64,000 nucleotides of DNA. Origin: Mercenaria mercenaria. Taxonomy: Eukaryota > Mollusca > Bivalvia > Venerida > Veneridae. A model generated the notes under the pieces. It saw only the letters and a list, made by a program, of their open reading frames with translations. It was not told the origin of the DNA and ran no database searches. The stretch spans positions 68,867,501-68,931,500 of the forward strand of contig NC_069367.1 of the NCBI RefSeq assembly GCF_021730395.1, written 5' to 3'. Both the position numbers and the translations under genes were made by a program. This document shows positions 11,503-23,274 of this stretch, in pieces. The number at the start of each line of letters is the position of its first letter. Position 1 is the first letter of the stretch.

Positions 11503-11929
11503 CAACAGTATCATATGTGTCTGTGCAAAGAAGGTTTGTCGACAAGTAGGGAGGTTGAAATTTTTACTTATAACTTCAACATCAATGTGTGGCTTCTTTT
11601 GTGGATTATTTGCTCTTATCACCCATTATGTGTTCTTAAGCCTAGAAAGAAAACTTACAAGCTTTAAGAATCAGATCGAGAACCCTCGAAATATGCTCGA
11701 CATAGATGTTGCTGTAAGAAGCAGATTTCCCAACCTCTGTCCCATTCAGCAGTATTTACAGAGAGGGGCATGAATGCCAAAAGAGCATTTCAAAGTTACT
11801 CTGCATTTAGAAAAAAGTAAAAGGTTTTAAAAGAACATGACAGCACGCTCCACTATTCGAAGGCAATAGTCAATATAAATGATTTTCGGTTCTAGAATTG
11901 AAATAATGATTCAAGGATTATTTGACAAT

Positions 11930-12970
11930 TGTTTTGGCAAGAGCAACTTGACTACAAAAAAAGGGACATAACTTTGCCAAAATTAATCAAATTTTATGGG
12001 ACTTAATGCTTTTACCTTGCTTTACAACCCTGAAGACATGTGAGCAATTTCAACCCAATGCCCCCGTTAGTTTTGGAGATAGAAACTTGCATGTAAACCC
12101 AACAATATCTATGAACAAGAAAGAGGACAAAACTTGTCGAAAATTAAGGTTATGGGAATTGATGCTTCGACCTTCCTTTACAACACTGGAGACATGTATG
12201 GAAGTTTCAAAATATCTGCATTAGTTTCCGAGATAGTAACTTGCATGCAAAACTTTAACCAGCTTTTTCTAAGTTTTAACAGTGGGGCATAACCTGGCCA
12301 AAGTTCAAGTACGGGTTAAGGAAGTTGATGCTATGTCCTTTACAACATGGAAGACCTGTGTGATGTTTCAACCCAGTATCTGCATTAGTTTCAAACAAAT
12401 ATAACTTGCATGCAAACCTTTAACCCCAAAAAGGGGTCTGTCTCAAGTAAGAGTTATGAGGCTTGTGATATGTTGATATGACCTTATTTTACAGACCAGA
12501 AGAAGTGTGTGAAGTTTTAACCAAACATCTGCATTAGTTTGGTTATACTAACTTGCATGTAAAACTAAAATCTGCATTTTCTAAGTCCAAAAGGGGCATA
12601 ATTTTGTCAAAATACATATGAGAGTAATGGGACTTGATCATCTGCGGTTAGTTAATGACCTTAAAAAGTAAAATTAGGTTTCAAAGCAATATGTATATAA
12701 ATGAGACCCATAATTTACATTAGATACGATCAAGAGATATCTAACTTGGTTATTTTGATAGGTCTTATGAGTTGAAAAAATCAAGGAAGAATATCCAACA
12801 GGGGAAGCCGCTTTCTAAAAACGCAGCCTCCCCAAACGCGCACATGATCAACACACGGACACCACACACACAAAGCAAACACACAAGGACAAAACAAACA
12901 AACAAAGGAACACAGTGGGGCTTGTTTGGAGTTTTAATTCAATATCATCTGCGGTTATTGAGATAAAGCC
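11930..12970. mobile_element. Non-coding element with ~160-bp tandem core
   Basis: A phrase like GGGGCATAACTTTGCCAAA recurs near 11,960, 12,122, 12,284, 12,440 and 12,590, giving about five diverged units of about 160 bp, each also holding ATCTGCATTAGTTT and AACTTGCATG. The core is followed near 12,795 by a GC-rich hairpin (GGGGAAGCCGC / GCAGCCTCCCC). Elements with tandem-repeat cores are common in bivalves (the pearl type is one example). The ends are not resolved and open frames here are shadows of the repeat. Confidence 0.6.
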
Positions 12971-13079
12971 TTGATAGTAATTGCACCCAAAACTTTACCA
13001 GTTATCAAAGATCGACGCCATGTTTAAAGTGTTAATGCATTCGGATACGATCACCCGCCTTTCCCAGCTTCAGGAGGTG

Positions 13080-13200
13080 GGTAAAATTCGGGTGACACAA
13101 CTACCATCGCCCGGGTTACACGAGTTATACTCGAGTAATACCCAGGGTGACTCGAGTTAGCTCGAGTATGTATGCCGAACGTACCCAGTGTTGTAATGTT
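13080..13200. repeat. Dispersed ACTCGAG-rich repeat, inverted partner of 63-150
   Basis: Contains repeated ACTCGAGT words (TTATACTCGAGTAATAC, GACTCGAGTTAGCTCGAGTA) and TATGCCGAACG, matching the reverse complement of 63-150. The stretch from here to 14,040 shows nothing further I can name. Confidence 0.5.
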
Positions 13201-14047
13201 ACGGGTGGTGGGTTAGTATTATGTTAGTGAACTTATGACGGGATCATGTATAGGACAATATAAGCGATTAAAATATAGGAGATAAGGCAAGGAGTTTAAT
13301 TGTACTTAGTAATACGCTGGACTTGTAGAAATATTTAAGTTATTTCCCCTTAATATTAAGGTTTACGAAAAGGGATGAATACAAACGAAAACAACATGCT
13401 GAATAAATATCATGTTTTATAACTGTTTTATTTAGTACAATGGATGGTAAATATTTGACCCTACGACATTTGCAGGAAAGCATTGTAACACTCATATCCA
13501 TTATTGTTATTTTGCATTATTCTATGAAAAAGTATACATATCTGTTGGTTTTCGACACAATTAAAGAAAAAACATTTTACATATCACTTACAGCCAGGTA
13601 AAATAGTGTATACCTGTTTCAATAAATAATCGGTAATTCACTGAAGAATCTTGTCCATATGTTCATATCTGTGATATGTAAAAAGCGTTTTATAAGTTTA
13701 AGAACAGTGTAACAGTGTAAGATCAAAATATCTTTCCCTGAGTGAACACTAGATGCAAAATAAGTGCCAAGTAGCGACCTTATACGTAAAATCTGATTTA
13801 TGCTGAAAAAAATTATTTTGACCTGATATATAAGCAACCATATATTCTTTTTATTTCATGGATTTTAAACGAAATTTTGTCGACTTTCAAGTATGACGTC
13901 TCAACATGAATATCAGAAAGACTTAACTGATATATTTTATTCACATCCTAAAATATTTAAGTCTTTATTGGATTAGTCTTTGATATCAATTCATACACTA
14001 CATTCTTCCACACTCAAATATACGTTCGCACCAGTGAAATAGAGACC

Positions 14048-14181
14048 ATTAGGTTACTGTCTAATAAATTTCAATTTATTAGGCGAGTTGAAGAAAATAT
14101 ATTAGGCGAGGCTCTGCCGAGACTATTTTTTTTTCGTAGACGATCCTAAGAAATTTAATTTTTCTCAGACAGTAATCTAAT
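14048..14181. mobile_element. Small MITE-like inverted-repeat element
   Basis: The left end reads ATTAGGTTACTGTCTAATAAA and the right end, reversed, reads ATTAGATTACTGTCTGAGAAA. This gives terminal inverted repeats of about 15-20 bp around a 134-bp element without coding potential. No target-site duplication could be assigned, so the superfamily is open. Confidence 0.55.
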
Positions 14182-14189
14182 ATTTTATT

Positions 14190-17100
14190 TATCCTACCTG
14201 CTCAGAAAGTCGTTGGAAAGAGCAACAGCGTGTAGATTTGACGTCATTTATGACGTTTGCAAGTACAATTAAATTTGTGGATAGAATTGAAAAAATGCAA
14301 TATTATATTTGGTTCTGGATACAAACTTTTGATATTACCTTTTATTTTCTTAGTTAGAACATTTCCAATACAATGATAACGGTTTCAAAATACTAGTATG
14401 TGATTTCAAAAGTTCCCGCAAATCTGATATCTTGACACTGACTAGATAAAGCAAAGCTTATCAGGCAGACCGATTTCGTACTATATATTGCATGAGGGTA
14501 GGATAAAGGCTATTATGATAATCACTTAAATTAAGTATTTATTCACCGTAATTTGAAAAAAGAAATGTTTTAAAAATCTGTGTTAAAATAATTATAGAAA
14601 TAAACAAGTACAGGGATAAAAATATTAGTTACAGAATTTTCCCCTTACATGAAATATTGCTAAGTTGAAAATATGGGAATAAGCTTGTTGAAAAGAAAGA
14701 AAACAGAGTTACGGGACCTGTGTGTTGCAAGTCATGTTGCAAATATGTGTCAAGTTTCAATCCACACCCATCAATGGATATGAAAAGATCCTTTAGAAGC
14801 ATAGAACGCTAGGTAATGAAATGTGCAAATCCTTTCTAAAATGAAATTCAATAAGAGTAAAATTGAAAGTTCTACAAAGATAATTTGAATTCACTGTTGT
14901 TACATTTTCTTTTCCTTTGGTGTCATGGCCCCGTTCATTTTACCACAATACAATTTCCCTAAACTTGTTGCAAGGGATTTGGGGCGTGTAAGGAGTGTTG
15001 CACATTTAATTACCTCTCATTACCAGACTGGGTCAAATCGAAACTGATATTATTTTGCATGGTTGCTTTCTTTTCTTCAAAAGGATCTTGTTATAGTTTT
15101 ATGACGAAAAAACTGCAACGTTGTTACGTAAGGACAGAACTTTGCAAAAATGCAAAATATAGCTATTGAACTTGTACAGTGCAAGTCAGACCACCACACT
15201 GGAACACGTTTGTAAAAATTCATTCCAGTTCCACAAGTGGTTACTGATACCGGGTATCAGTTTTCACACAAACCTTAAAGAAATCGAGACATCTTCGCCG
15301 ACGACTGTCCGAATAGTCGTGCTAAACACCTGCCTTTACTCAAGTTTATTTATGTTTCAAAGCAATACGGTTTGGATATTACATCGTACATAAAGAAATT
15401 GAGAAAATAAAACAAACGAATTTTTAAGTGGCATAATGCAGTTTTCATTTATAATTTATAACAGTGACAAATACAGATAAACCGATACAGAACAAATTGA
15501 TTAATCATTGAGATCAGATAAGTATTCAGGCTTTTCAGTAACCCAATTTTAACATACATGTCGGTATCTGACATTTCTTGACAAATGAATTAGGTGGTTC
15601 TAAGCTTTAATGTATCCATCAAAAACTCCCAATTAATTGACTGTTAGTGATTTAACAATCAAATTATTATTATTATTATTGTTATTATTAGTTGTTGTAC
15701 AGTAGAAGTAGTCGTAGTAGTAGTAGTAGCAATAGTTTAGAATTACAAGACCCTTTTCTGATAACAGACCTGATAATTATACTAACTAAACTTAGTTCTG
15801 ATACGACGTGCAGAGTTAAATTCTGACTTAACGTTTCTATACATAGCAAGTTTGCTATGTTCGAACTTCTTTAAAAAAGTTATTCTATGTTTTTCTTAGG
15901 CTTATAAACAGAAATCAGTATATTTTAAGAAACATTCAAGAACTCCAGTGTCTTTTCTTTTCATTTACTATCCATTTCACTGTAGGTTATATTACAAATT
16001 TCATCATATGAAAATGTGAATCAAATTTTGTACTGCTCTAGCTTACAATATCACCGTTAATCCGGACTATAATGGCATCGCCATACATAAAGATCGCACG
16101 GAATGTGTTCCAAATTATCAAATAAATCACTAATCAGGACATTACGTGACGAGAATTTATACGAGGCCAATGTTTACGAATAAAAATGTAAAAATTAGCA
16201 GCAGGTAAAAATACCCGTTATACGATAGTTAGCACAACCCTATTATCTCGAGATCAAGATTACACAACAAATTTTCACAAAATTCACAACTGTGTACGGC
16301 CCATGAAATAAAATTCCATATAACTATACTTAATATATTGATCATCAGACTGGGTATTATTCTAGTAGCCTAGTCTGGTACGTATAATCTACCATAAATT
16401 AGATTTCAATTTTCAACGTTTTTTTTTTTTCCAGTTTTACTTGATCTATTATATTTTTCATACAAAGATTAAAGATTCATCTCTGTCAAATCACAAAGAA
16501 AATATCCTCAATCGTTCTGTTTATTGCGTTGATTGCTTAACTAAAATTATTTATCGGTGTGACAGAGACATTAATTTTAAAACTGATTTGTCTGGGGCCT
16601 GGGACGCTATTTCATCTAAAATATTTGCAGGTCCGATGAGCCTTCATTATTTAAGCGTACGAATGGTGATCTTGACAGCAATGTCTTTCATGATACCACA
16701 TACAGTTTCGTTTCAATTTTCAGAATAAAACTCAAACAATATTGTTTTCACGATAGAAATGGCTAAAACGGTTAATGTGTTTTCCAGCGTGTCCGAAAAT
16801 GTCTCCCGCCAACTTATTTTCGTCCTCAAACTCCTTGCACCGATTGCGAAATTCAGAACTTCACCATTGAAGGCTTTCATGGTGTTCCCATTAGATGACA
16901 TTGCAAGTTTGTTTAGTTCTGCCCATTATTTTCTCGTTTTGGGCAAACCCATTATTATATCTGGGGACCATACGCCTCTTTTCATGGAATTACACGCTAG
17001 AGTATCATTGAAGGTTCTATGTGCACCGCCGTATGAACAAATCTGCGGATGTCTCTAATTTTTTTTTTTTTTGTACTTTTAGCATGTGTAAATGTTGAGT
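14190..17100. other. Gene-free stretch with a trinucleotide microsatellite
   Basis: No gene is supported here. There is an (ATT)n tract followed by (GTA)n at about 15,665-15,730. Two plus-strand frames at 16,441-16,728 and 16,759-17,058, with a minus-strand frame between, look protein-like in length but carry no motif I recognise. They could be remains of a transposon. Confidence 0.4.
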
Positions 17101-17116
17101 TCTTCTCAACTCGGGG

Positions 17117-17240
17117 CTAGAGGGCGTGGACGGTAGCATGCATTTCCACTACCGTCCAAGAACTGGCTCAGTCAAACCGAGCCTGCAATATTTTCGTTTT
17201 TGTCGTGTTGAGCGACCTGTGGAGTTTCCATTTTTTCTAT
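17117..17240 (+). repeat. Two-hairpin dispersed repeat, copy 1
   Basis: After GGGGCTAGAGGGCGT there is a perfect 9-bp stem, GGACGGTAG (17,128-17,136) with CTACCGTCC (17,149-17,157), then a second stem GGCTC (17,165-17,169) with GAGCC (17,179-17,183) around AGTCAAACC. Two further copies lie at 20.25-20.72 kb. Stem bases differ between copies in a compensating way. The orientation is arbitrary. Confidence 0.75.
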
Positions 17241-17249
17241 TTTTATACA

Positions 17250-20240
17250 CGTCATATCTGTAGCGAATGTATCTACTTGTGACCTAACCTTGTTAAAACG
17301 GCTTTGACCCCATCAATTGAATCTTTTTGGTATTTCAGTTTCAACTATGCAAATACACCTTTCCATTGACTGCTAAGCAAAAGAGATCCGGAAAGCCAAG
17401 GTTGAAAGCTTTTTCATTAATTGTTTTATGTGAGTTTTAATTGCATTTTGCAATAAAACATTATTTTTGGACTTGTGTAGCGTGCTAACAGATGGATGAT
17501 AGAGGTCTTCTTACAAATATTTTCAAATCAATTTCCGAGTCTGCTGTCTCTGACACAGTATCCTCTATTTCAATGTCAATATCGGAGAGAGATTCAACAT
17601 CTTTCTCGCTAGTACTTTCACTTCCCTTTTTCCTCTTGTTAGATACTGTGAGGCCTTTTTAGTTTTGCTGACCATTTTGGAAGATGAAATCACATATCTC
17701 AGCCATACTATACCGTAGTGTGTACAAACACAGCTCGAGGCTGAATGCTCACTAGTTTAAAATTCAATTATATATCGTCACCTTGGAGCAAAACGCCGTG
17801 TAACTAACATTTTTTGCGAAAGTCACTTTTTGGCATTTTTAGGTTATAAATATCAATTTGCATTATCCAAAAAAGTTTGGAAGCTGTATTTTGATTAAAA
17901 CTACCTTTTTTGGCAAAATAATTAAACACGTAACTGCACGTTTATTTTTTTCTTTTTTGGCGCAAAAACTATTGTAAAGTGCACTTACTAAAGCTTTTGC
18001 ACCAAAGATCTTCAAATTAACTATAAATTATTTGGTGCAAAAAGTATTGTTACTGCACTTACCATACTTTTTGCGTCAAAATATTTTTGAAAAGTAATAT
18101 TATTAATTAATTAATTGTTGGGTGCTAGGTAATTCATATATATACAGTAAAACCCAACTGCAAAACCTCCCTTGGGGACTGAAAATGCTGGTATTTGTAT
18201 AAATTTAGTTCTTCAAGACAGGTAAAGTGTGACTTTTGTAAGCAGGTTTTATGTATTTAGAGGTTGTCTACAGCACGGGACTGACTGCATTTGTTAATGG
18301 GAAGAAGCTACATAATTATGTTCCGTTGATATTCAATATCTCAAGCATGATATGGCAGTGGAGGCTGGTTATGGGAGTTCATCACTTCTTAAGCAAGGGT
18401 AAATTACCAAGTAATATAACAAAAAAAAAAACAAGATTATGTGGGATAAGGCCGTGACTTTATCATAAAGTTTTAAATGAAAGTTATGGCATATTGTAAA
18501 TACATGACATGGTATATAGAAAATTGATGAGAAAAAATATGAAAGACAAAGCTCCAGCTAAGATGCGTGGAAGCAACATAGCAGCGCGTATGAAAATAAG
18601 TGCAGAATATACTAGACCTAATAGGAAATTGTAGGTTCTAGTAAATCTCACTAATGAGAAACGAGGCGAAGATGCTCTCAGAGATCTCTATGACATGAGA
18701 TGATATTTCAACAAATAATATTTTTCCTAAGTTAAATTAATACGAAATGAAATATAACACGTACTAATAGATCAAAATAAAATCCGACGTAAGTTAAGAA
18801 AGACTTCGGCAAACCAACGCACAAAACATAATAAAATATTAAAAAGTTTTACTGTAATATAGAACAAACGGACCTGGTACGAGGGAAGGGTTATAACAAA
18901 CTATGCTACAATAAATAATATAATTCATCCAAGCGATTGACAGAGCTAACCGACAGACTGGAAACGTAAGAAAACATCGGGGATTTACATGTATGTTTCA
19001 AAATAACCCATGTGTTAGAGGTTTGTAGCAAAGTGATCCACAAATTATACAATATGTAAGGACCCACACGTACATATACTCAATGCAACTTTCGACTGAT
19101 CACTAATAATCGTATGGCCGATAAGTTGAATAACCCTGTTTATATAAGACACAGCCAATCCGAGCGCGAGGTTGCAGATACGAGAAGGTTAACCTAGACA
19201 AGTGAGCTGTTATTTTTGATACTGCCGTAGTATATAACAATCAAATATTTTGTGGATCATGACATATTGCTCACAACACGAACAAAAATTAAAATGAAAT
19301 TAGAATTGACTTGAGCCAAACCTGTTGATAAAGAAGACTTTCTTCACTGTACCTCGAATAAGGTTTACCAATTTGTAAGCGTCATTTAAGTCACGACAAT
19401 AAAATAATTCTAAAATGATGACATCAAATCAATGCAAGTAATGTACATTTGTACGTTTACTAATGAAATTAAGTAAATATACATATACACCATCTGTGCA
19501 AACGCCGTACCATTCGAAATGTTTATAAATGAATACATGAAGTTTAAACATCAAGCTGGTTCCATCAAACCGTATTGTTCAATGATGATTAAATGTTCCA
19601 ATAGAAGCATACTAGAAAACTTGAGTTTATACACACGCAATGTAAAGAGTTTGTTCTCCAATAGAAAAAGTATTGTATACCGTAGATTACCGAAGCGGTG
19701 GGACATGTTTGGTGCAGCAGTAAATTTGCCAGTAGCAGGGTTCAGCGGTATGGTACAACATTGTGACCCTGAAATAAATTAAACTTGAAGGCAGTTGTTA
19801 AAACAACAAAGTTACGGTAATGTGAATCTGGGAAGGGTGGGAGGGAATTTTTGTAAACAATCCGTCCTCTACGAATTTCAGATAAGGAATGTACCTGTCA
19901 CTACACTAAATGTGCCCATGAAAAACCCGTGAGATTGAAACTTGTAAGACTAGTATTTGAACTGATACGACTATAAATATAAATATAGGTGCGGATAAGC
20001 ACTGAGGCATTACGTTAGGTAAGACAACACCCACCAAAATTAAAAGAATTTATTTCTTATTTACATTTTTATGTTAGAAGCTTACACTGTCAGAATCTGA
20101 TTATTTGAATGCAAGTTTATTTTTATTCCTCAATTTAAATAAATACTCATTGATGATGTCACTGATGACATCAAAACGACATTGCACACTTCTATCATAA
20201 CTTTTTATTCTACAGATTTTTTTTCTTTTTTCACTGTATA
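17250..20240. other. Gene-free stretch with a repeat of TTTTTGCGC-type palindromic words
   Basis: No gene is supported. At about 17,780-18,080 the words GTGCAAAAAGTATTGTTACTG and CATACTTTTTGCGTC recur in both orientations. Similar words occur at 22,370-22,655 (AGTGCAAAAACTCTGGTAACT, CAGTACTTTTTGCGTC), suggesting two decayed copies of one small inverted-repeat element. Confidence 0.35.
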
Positions 20241-20244
20241 AGCG

Positions 20245-20424
20245 GATTTCAACTCATTTAGATTTGAGGATTGAATTCTGCTTAAGCCGGTGCTAGGGGG
20301 CGTGGGCAGTGTTGCATTTTCCATTACTGCTCATGAACAGACTCAATAAAACCGAGTCTGCAATTTTCACTGTTTGCTTTGTTCTCGGTGCTTCCGAGGG
20401 ATCTACGTTCCAGATTTTATTTAC
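20245..20424 (+). repeat. Two-hairpin dispersed repeat, copy 2 (direct-repeat unit A)
   Basis: This copy contains GGGCAGT / ACTGCTC as stem 1 and CAGACTC / GAGTCTG as stem 2, at the same spacing as copy 1 at 17.1 kb. It is nearly identical to unit B starting 277 bp downstream, so the two arose by a recent local duplication. Confidence 0.8.
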
Positions 20425-20521
20425 TATACAACAGCGGTAGTTAAGTGCTGTGTGGCGGCCGTAAAAAGTCGCCCCGACTTCATCTCAGTGTTGTTATATT
20501 TTCTGGTCCTTCGGGATCATC

Positions 20522-20721
20522 GATTTCAACTCATTTAGATTTGAGGATTGAATTCTGCTTAAGCCGGTGCTAGGGGGCGTGGGCAGTGTTGCATGGGCGT
20601 GGGCAGTGTTGCATTTTCCATTACTGCTCATGAACAGACTCAATAAAACCGAGTCTGCAATTTTCACTGTTTGCTTTGTTCTCGGTGCTTCCGAGGGATC
20701 TACGTTCCAGATTTTATTTAC
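20522..20721 (+). repeat. Two-hairpin dispersed repeat, copy 3 (direct-repeat unit B)
   Basis: Almost identical to 20,245-20,424 except for a 20-bp internal tandem duplication of GGGCGTGGGCAGTGTTGCAT. The duplication adds a second 5' half of stem 1. Open frames crossing this unit are incidental. Confidence 0.8.
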
Positions 20722-21231
20722 ATCATACACAACAGAATAAAATATGTAAAAATCATAGGTATCCATACTATTTTCTGAGTTATTTAGATACATTACTCGG
20801 ATTTAAACTGATCTTAACAAAAAATAACACATTTCTAGATAAAATATTTCAACAAACAGTTTTTCTTTTGCTTCTGTCTGGTAGCCTGTGTTGTTAGATA
20901 TGATTTCCTGTACAATTATTTTCAAAATAGATATAAAATGTCAGTATATCGAGGATATTTGTTTGTTTCAGTGTAAGAACACATTATCACTGAATGAACA
21001 CCATATACAATATAATTATTTTCATGAGTGGCATGGCTGTGAGTGAAAATGGAAATTGTGGCATTCAGAAGTGAAATATATTTCTATCTTACAGGTAAGA
21101 CAAACAAATTATCTTTTTTTATGATTTTCAATGGTTTCAACAAACTTGTAACCATTCTAAACACCCAATGTCACATGCTTTGTGTCATGATGACCGTTGT
21201 CTTGGTGTGTCATATCATTATATGTTGCGTT

Positions 21232-21345
21232 TTCCACTTCCTGGAATCTTGAAGGGAGACATTCTTCTGTCACAGAACATTCCTGAGAGCAATTTCTATC
21301 CATACTGCTGCAGTTAAGGGACCAATTGTCAAATAGTTCTATGAA
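21232..21345 (-). pseudogene. Decayed extra copy of the last exon of the membrane-protein family
   Basis: On the minus strand this reads SSMDRNCSQECSVTEECLP then SRFQEVENA, nearly the same as the last exon of the gene at 23.3-36.0 kb (SSMDRDKNCSQECTVAEECL). It lacks one base in the segment CCCTTTAACTGC, which breaks the frame before the first Cys. It also lacks two codons (Asp-Lys) and loses the closing CPCVLKWC block. No other exon of this copy was found nearby. It is best read as a pseudo-exon left by a local duplication. Confidence 0.75.
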
Positions 21346-23274
21346 GTTTCCAGATTTCTTTTACATTTTGTTACGGTGGAGCATATATCTTTATGTTAGT
21401 GCTTCAATATCTTTTACTGAAGTGTATTTGCAAAACATTCTGATTATTTTTAATTCATATCTTTCGCATTCAAGTGTAGTTGCATATTCTGTGAAAAATA
21501 AAAATAATATTTTCACTTTTTTATTCCAGTATTTCACAAAGAAGCATTAAATAAAGCACGAATACATCTTGCAAAAGTAAACGGTCACAACCACGTACTG
21601 CATTTTCATTACCCTTCGTGTTTTTCTTGTAAACAGAAGTTTTTCCATTACATACAAACCAACATTTTAAATCTTTACCTGCTAAAACAAATTTTATTCA
21701 ATTAACTAATATTATCCCCAACTATTCAACTAAAAAAAAGTCTAAATAAGTAAAAGATCGTCAACTGCACCAAACTGCCGCAGCGGCCCGGGTTAGATTA
21801 ATGTTATTATGTTCATCATGACGAAACTTTTATTCTAAAGAAAATGATTTAAGCCATAATTTGAGCCCAGTCCCTTCTAGTCAAACGCTTGTTGAAACGA
21901 GTCGTCTGATTGGTTCAAATAAAATGGATTGGTGGAAATAGAAATAGCAATTCGGTTAAAATCAAACTTTAGAAAAAGATCACAACTGCCCAAACTTTAC
22001 CCGCTTTTTAGAGATGCCAATCAACCAAAATTGTCAAGAGACATAATTTTAAAGTAATGATTGGGTAATAAGTCTTTGCAGAAAGAATTTAATTCCATCT
22101 GCCTACCATCACTATTAGGAGAACTTGTCACTCATGTAAAATAGATTTCACTGTTGTTGTTGTTTCTTCCGTTCTGATTATGATAATTATTTTTGTGTTA
22201 ACTGTATCTGCATCCTTGATTTAAAGCAAGCTGTTACTCTAGTTCAACTATATTTTTTGATGTATTAAATGTGATTGTAACGCTGGACACACTTTTTGGC
22301 TTTATTTACGAAATAACTACATTCTGAGCATTTTTAAAATATATATGAAATACTGTAACCTGGCTTTTTCACATTAAAATTAGTGCAAAAACTCTGGTAA
22401 CTGCACTTACATGATTTTTTTGCGCGTAATAAAATTAGCGCAAAGAGTCATGTAACTGGAAAAGAATATTTAATTACTTTTTATGGTCATACATGAATGA
22501 TCAAAGTGTTTAAAAGAAAATAAATCTGTCTGATAAATACTAACATCACACTATGGTATGGTATTAAAAAGGTTTACTGGAAATAAACAAATCAGTTTTT
22601 TTATGTCTCCTGTAAAATTTTGAAAAAGTCAGTTACAGTACTTTTTGCGTCTAGGTGATATCAAGAATGAGATAAAACACATATTCACCAACATTTTGAT
22701 ACAAAATTCATATCTATAATAATCATTGATGTATTCTAAATTCGTAATTTTAGGCAACATAAAACCCAACCCTTCCTTACTGTAAAATTGCATGTATTCT
22801 TTTGTCTTCATTAATAAAATTTAAGTTATAATAAAATTTATAGATTTCTTAGAGGATGTTTCGGAACTCCCATGGTCATATATTGCATTTTCAGTCTATT
22901 ATGTTTAATCCTATTGTCTTTATAATATCTTCTTTACTCCTATGTGATTTAAATTGTGCCATTGCTATCGTTTCCATTTTTGTCAAAGTAAACTCTTCAC
23001 AGTACGTTGTCCTCATACAAGATCTATTTCTACGACTTTTCAACTTTTTTTGTTCTTTGTTTTGTTTTGATGTATGTCTTGTTTTATTCCATTTATTTGT
23101 ATTAATACGATTTGTTAAATTTAGATATTTTTCCGCATCTTTCGGTAGGCAATTTAATAGTACAAAACATGCGCACGAGTGAAGTTTCAAGTGATTAAAG
23201 AAGATATTAGCTTGCTTAGAACCATTAACAATTTATGTACACTGACGCTGGGATATAAATAATCGAACTGTGTT

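Noticed and set aside
16441-17058. Two neighbouring plus-strand frames of 95 and 99 codons
   Set aside because: No recognised motif, no splice logic joining them, and an equally long minus-strand frame overlaps. Left as possible transposon remains.
22856-23190. Overlapping frames of about 100 codons on both strands
   Set aside because: No motif on either strand and no link to the neighbouring exons of gene 1.
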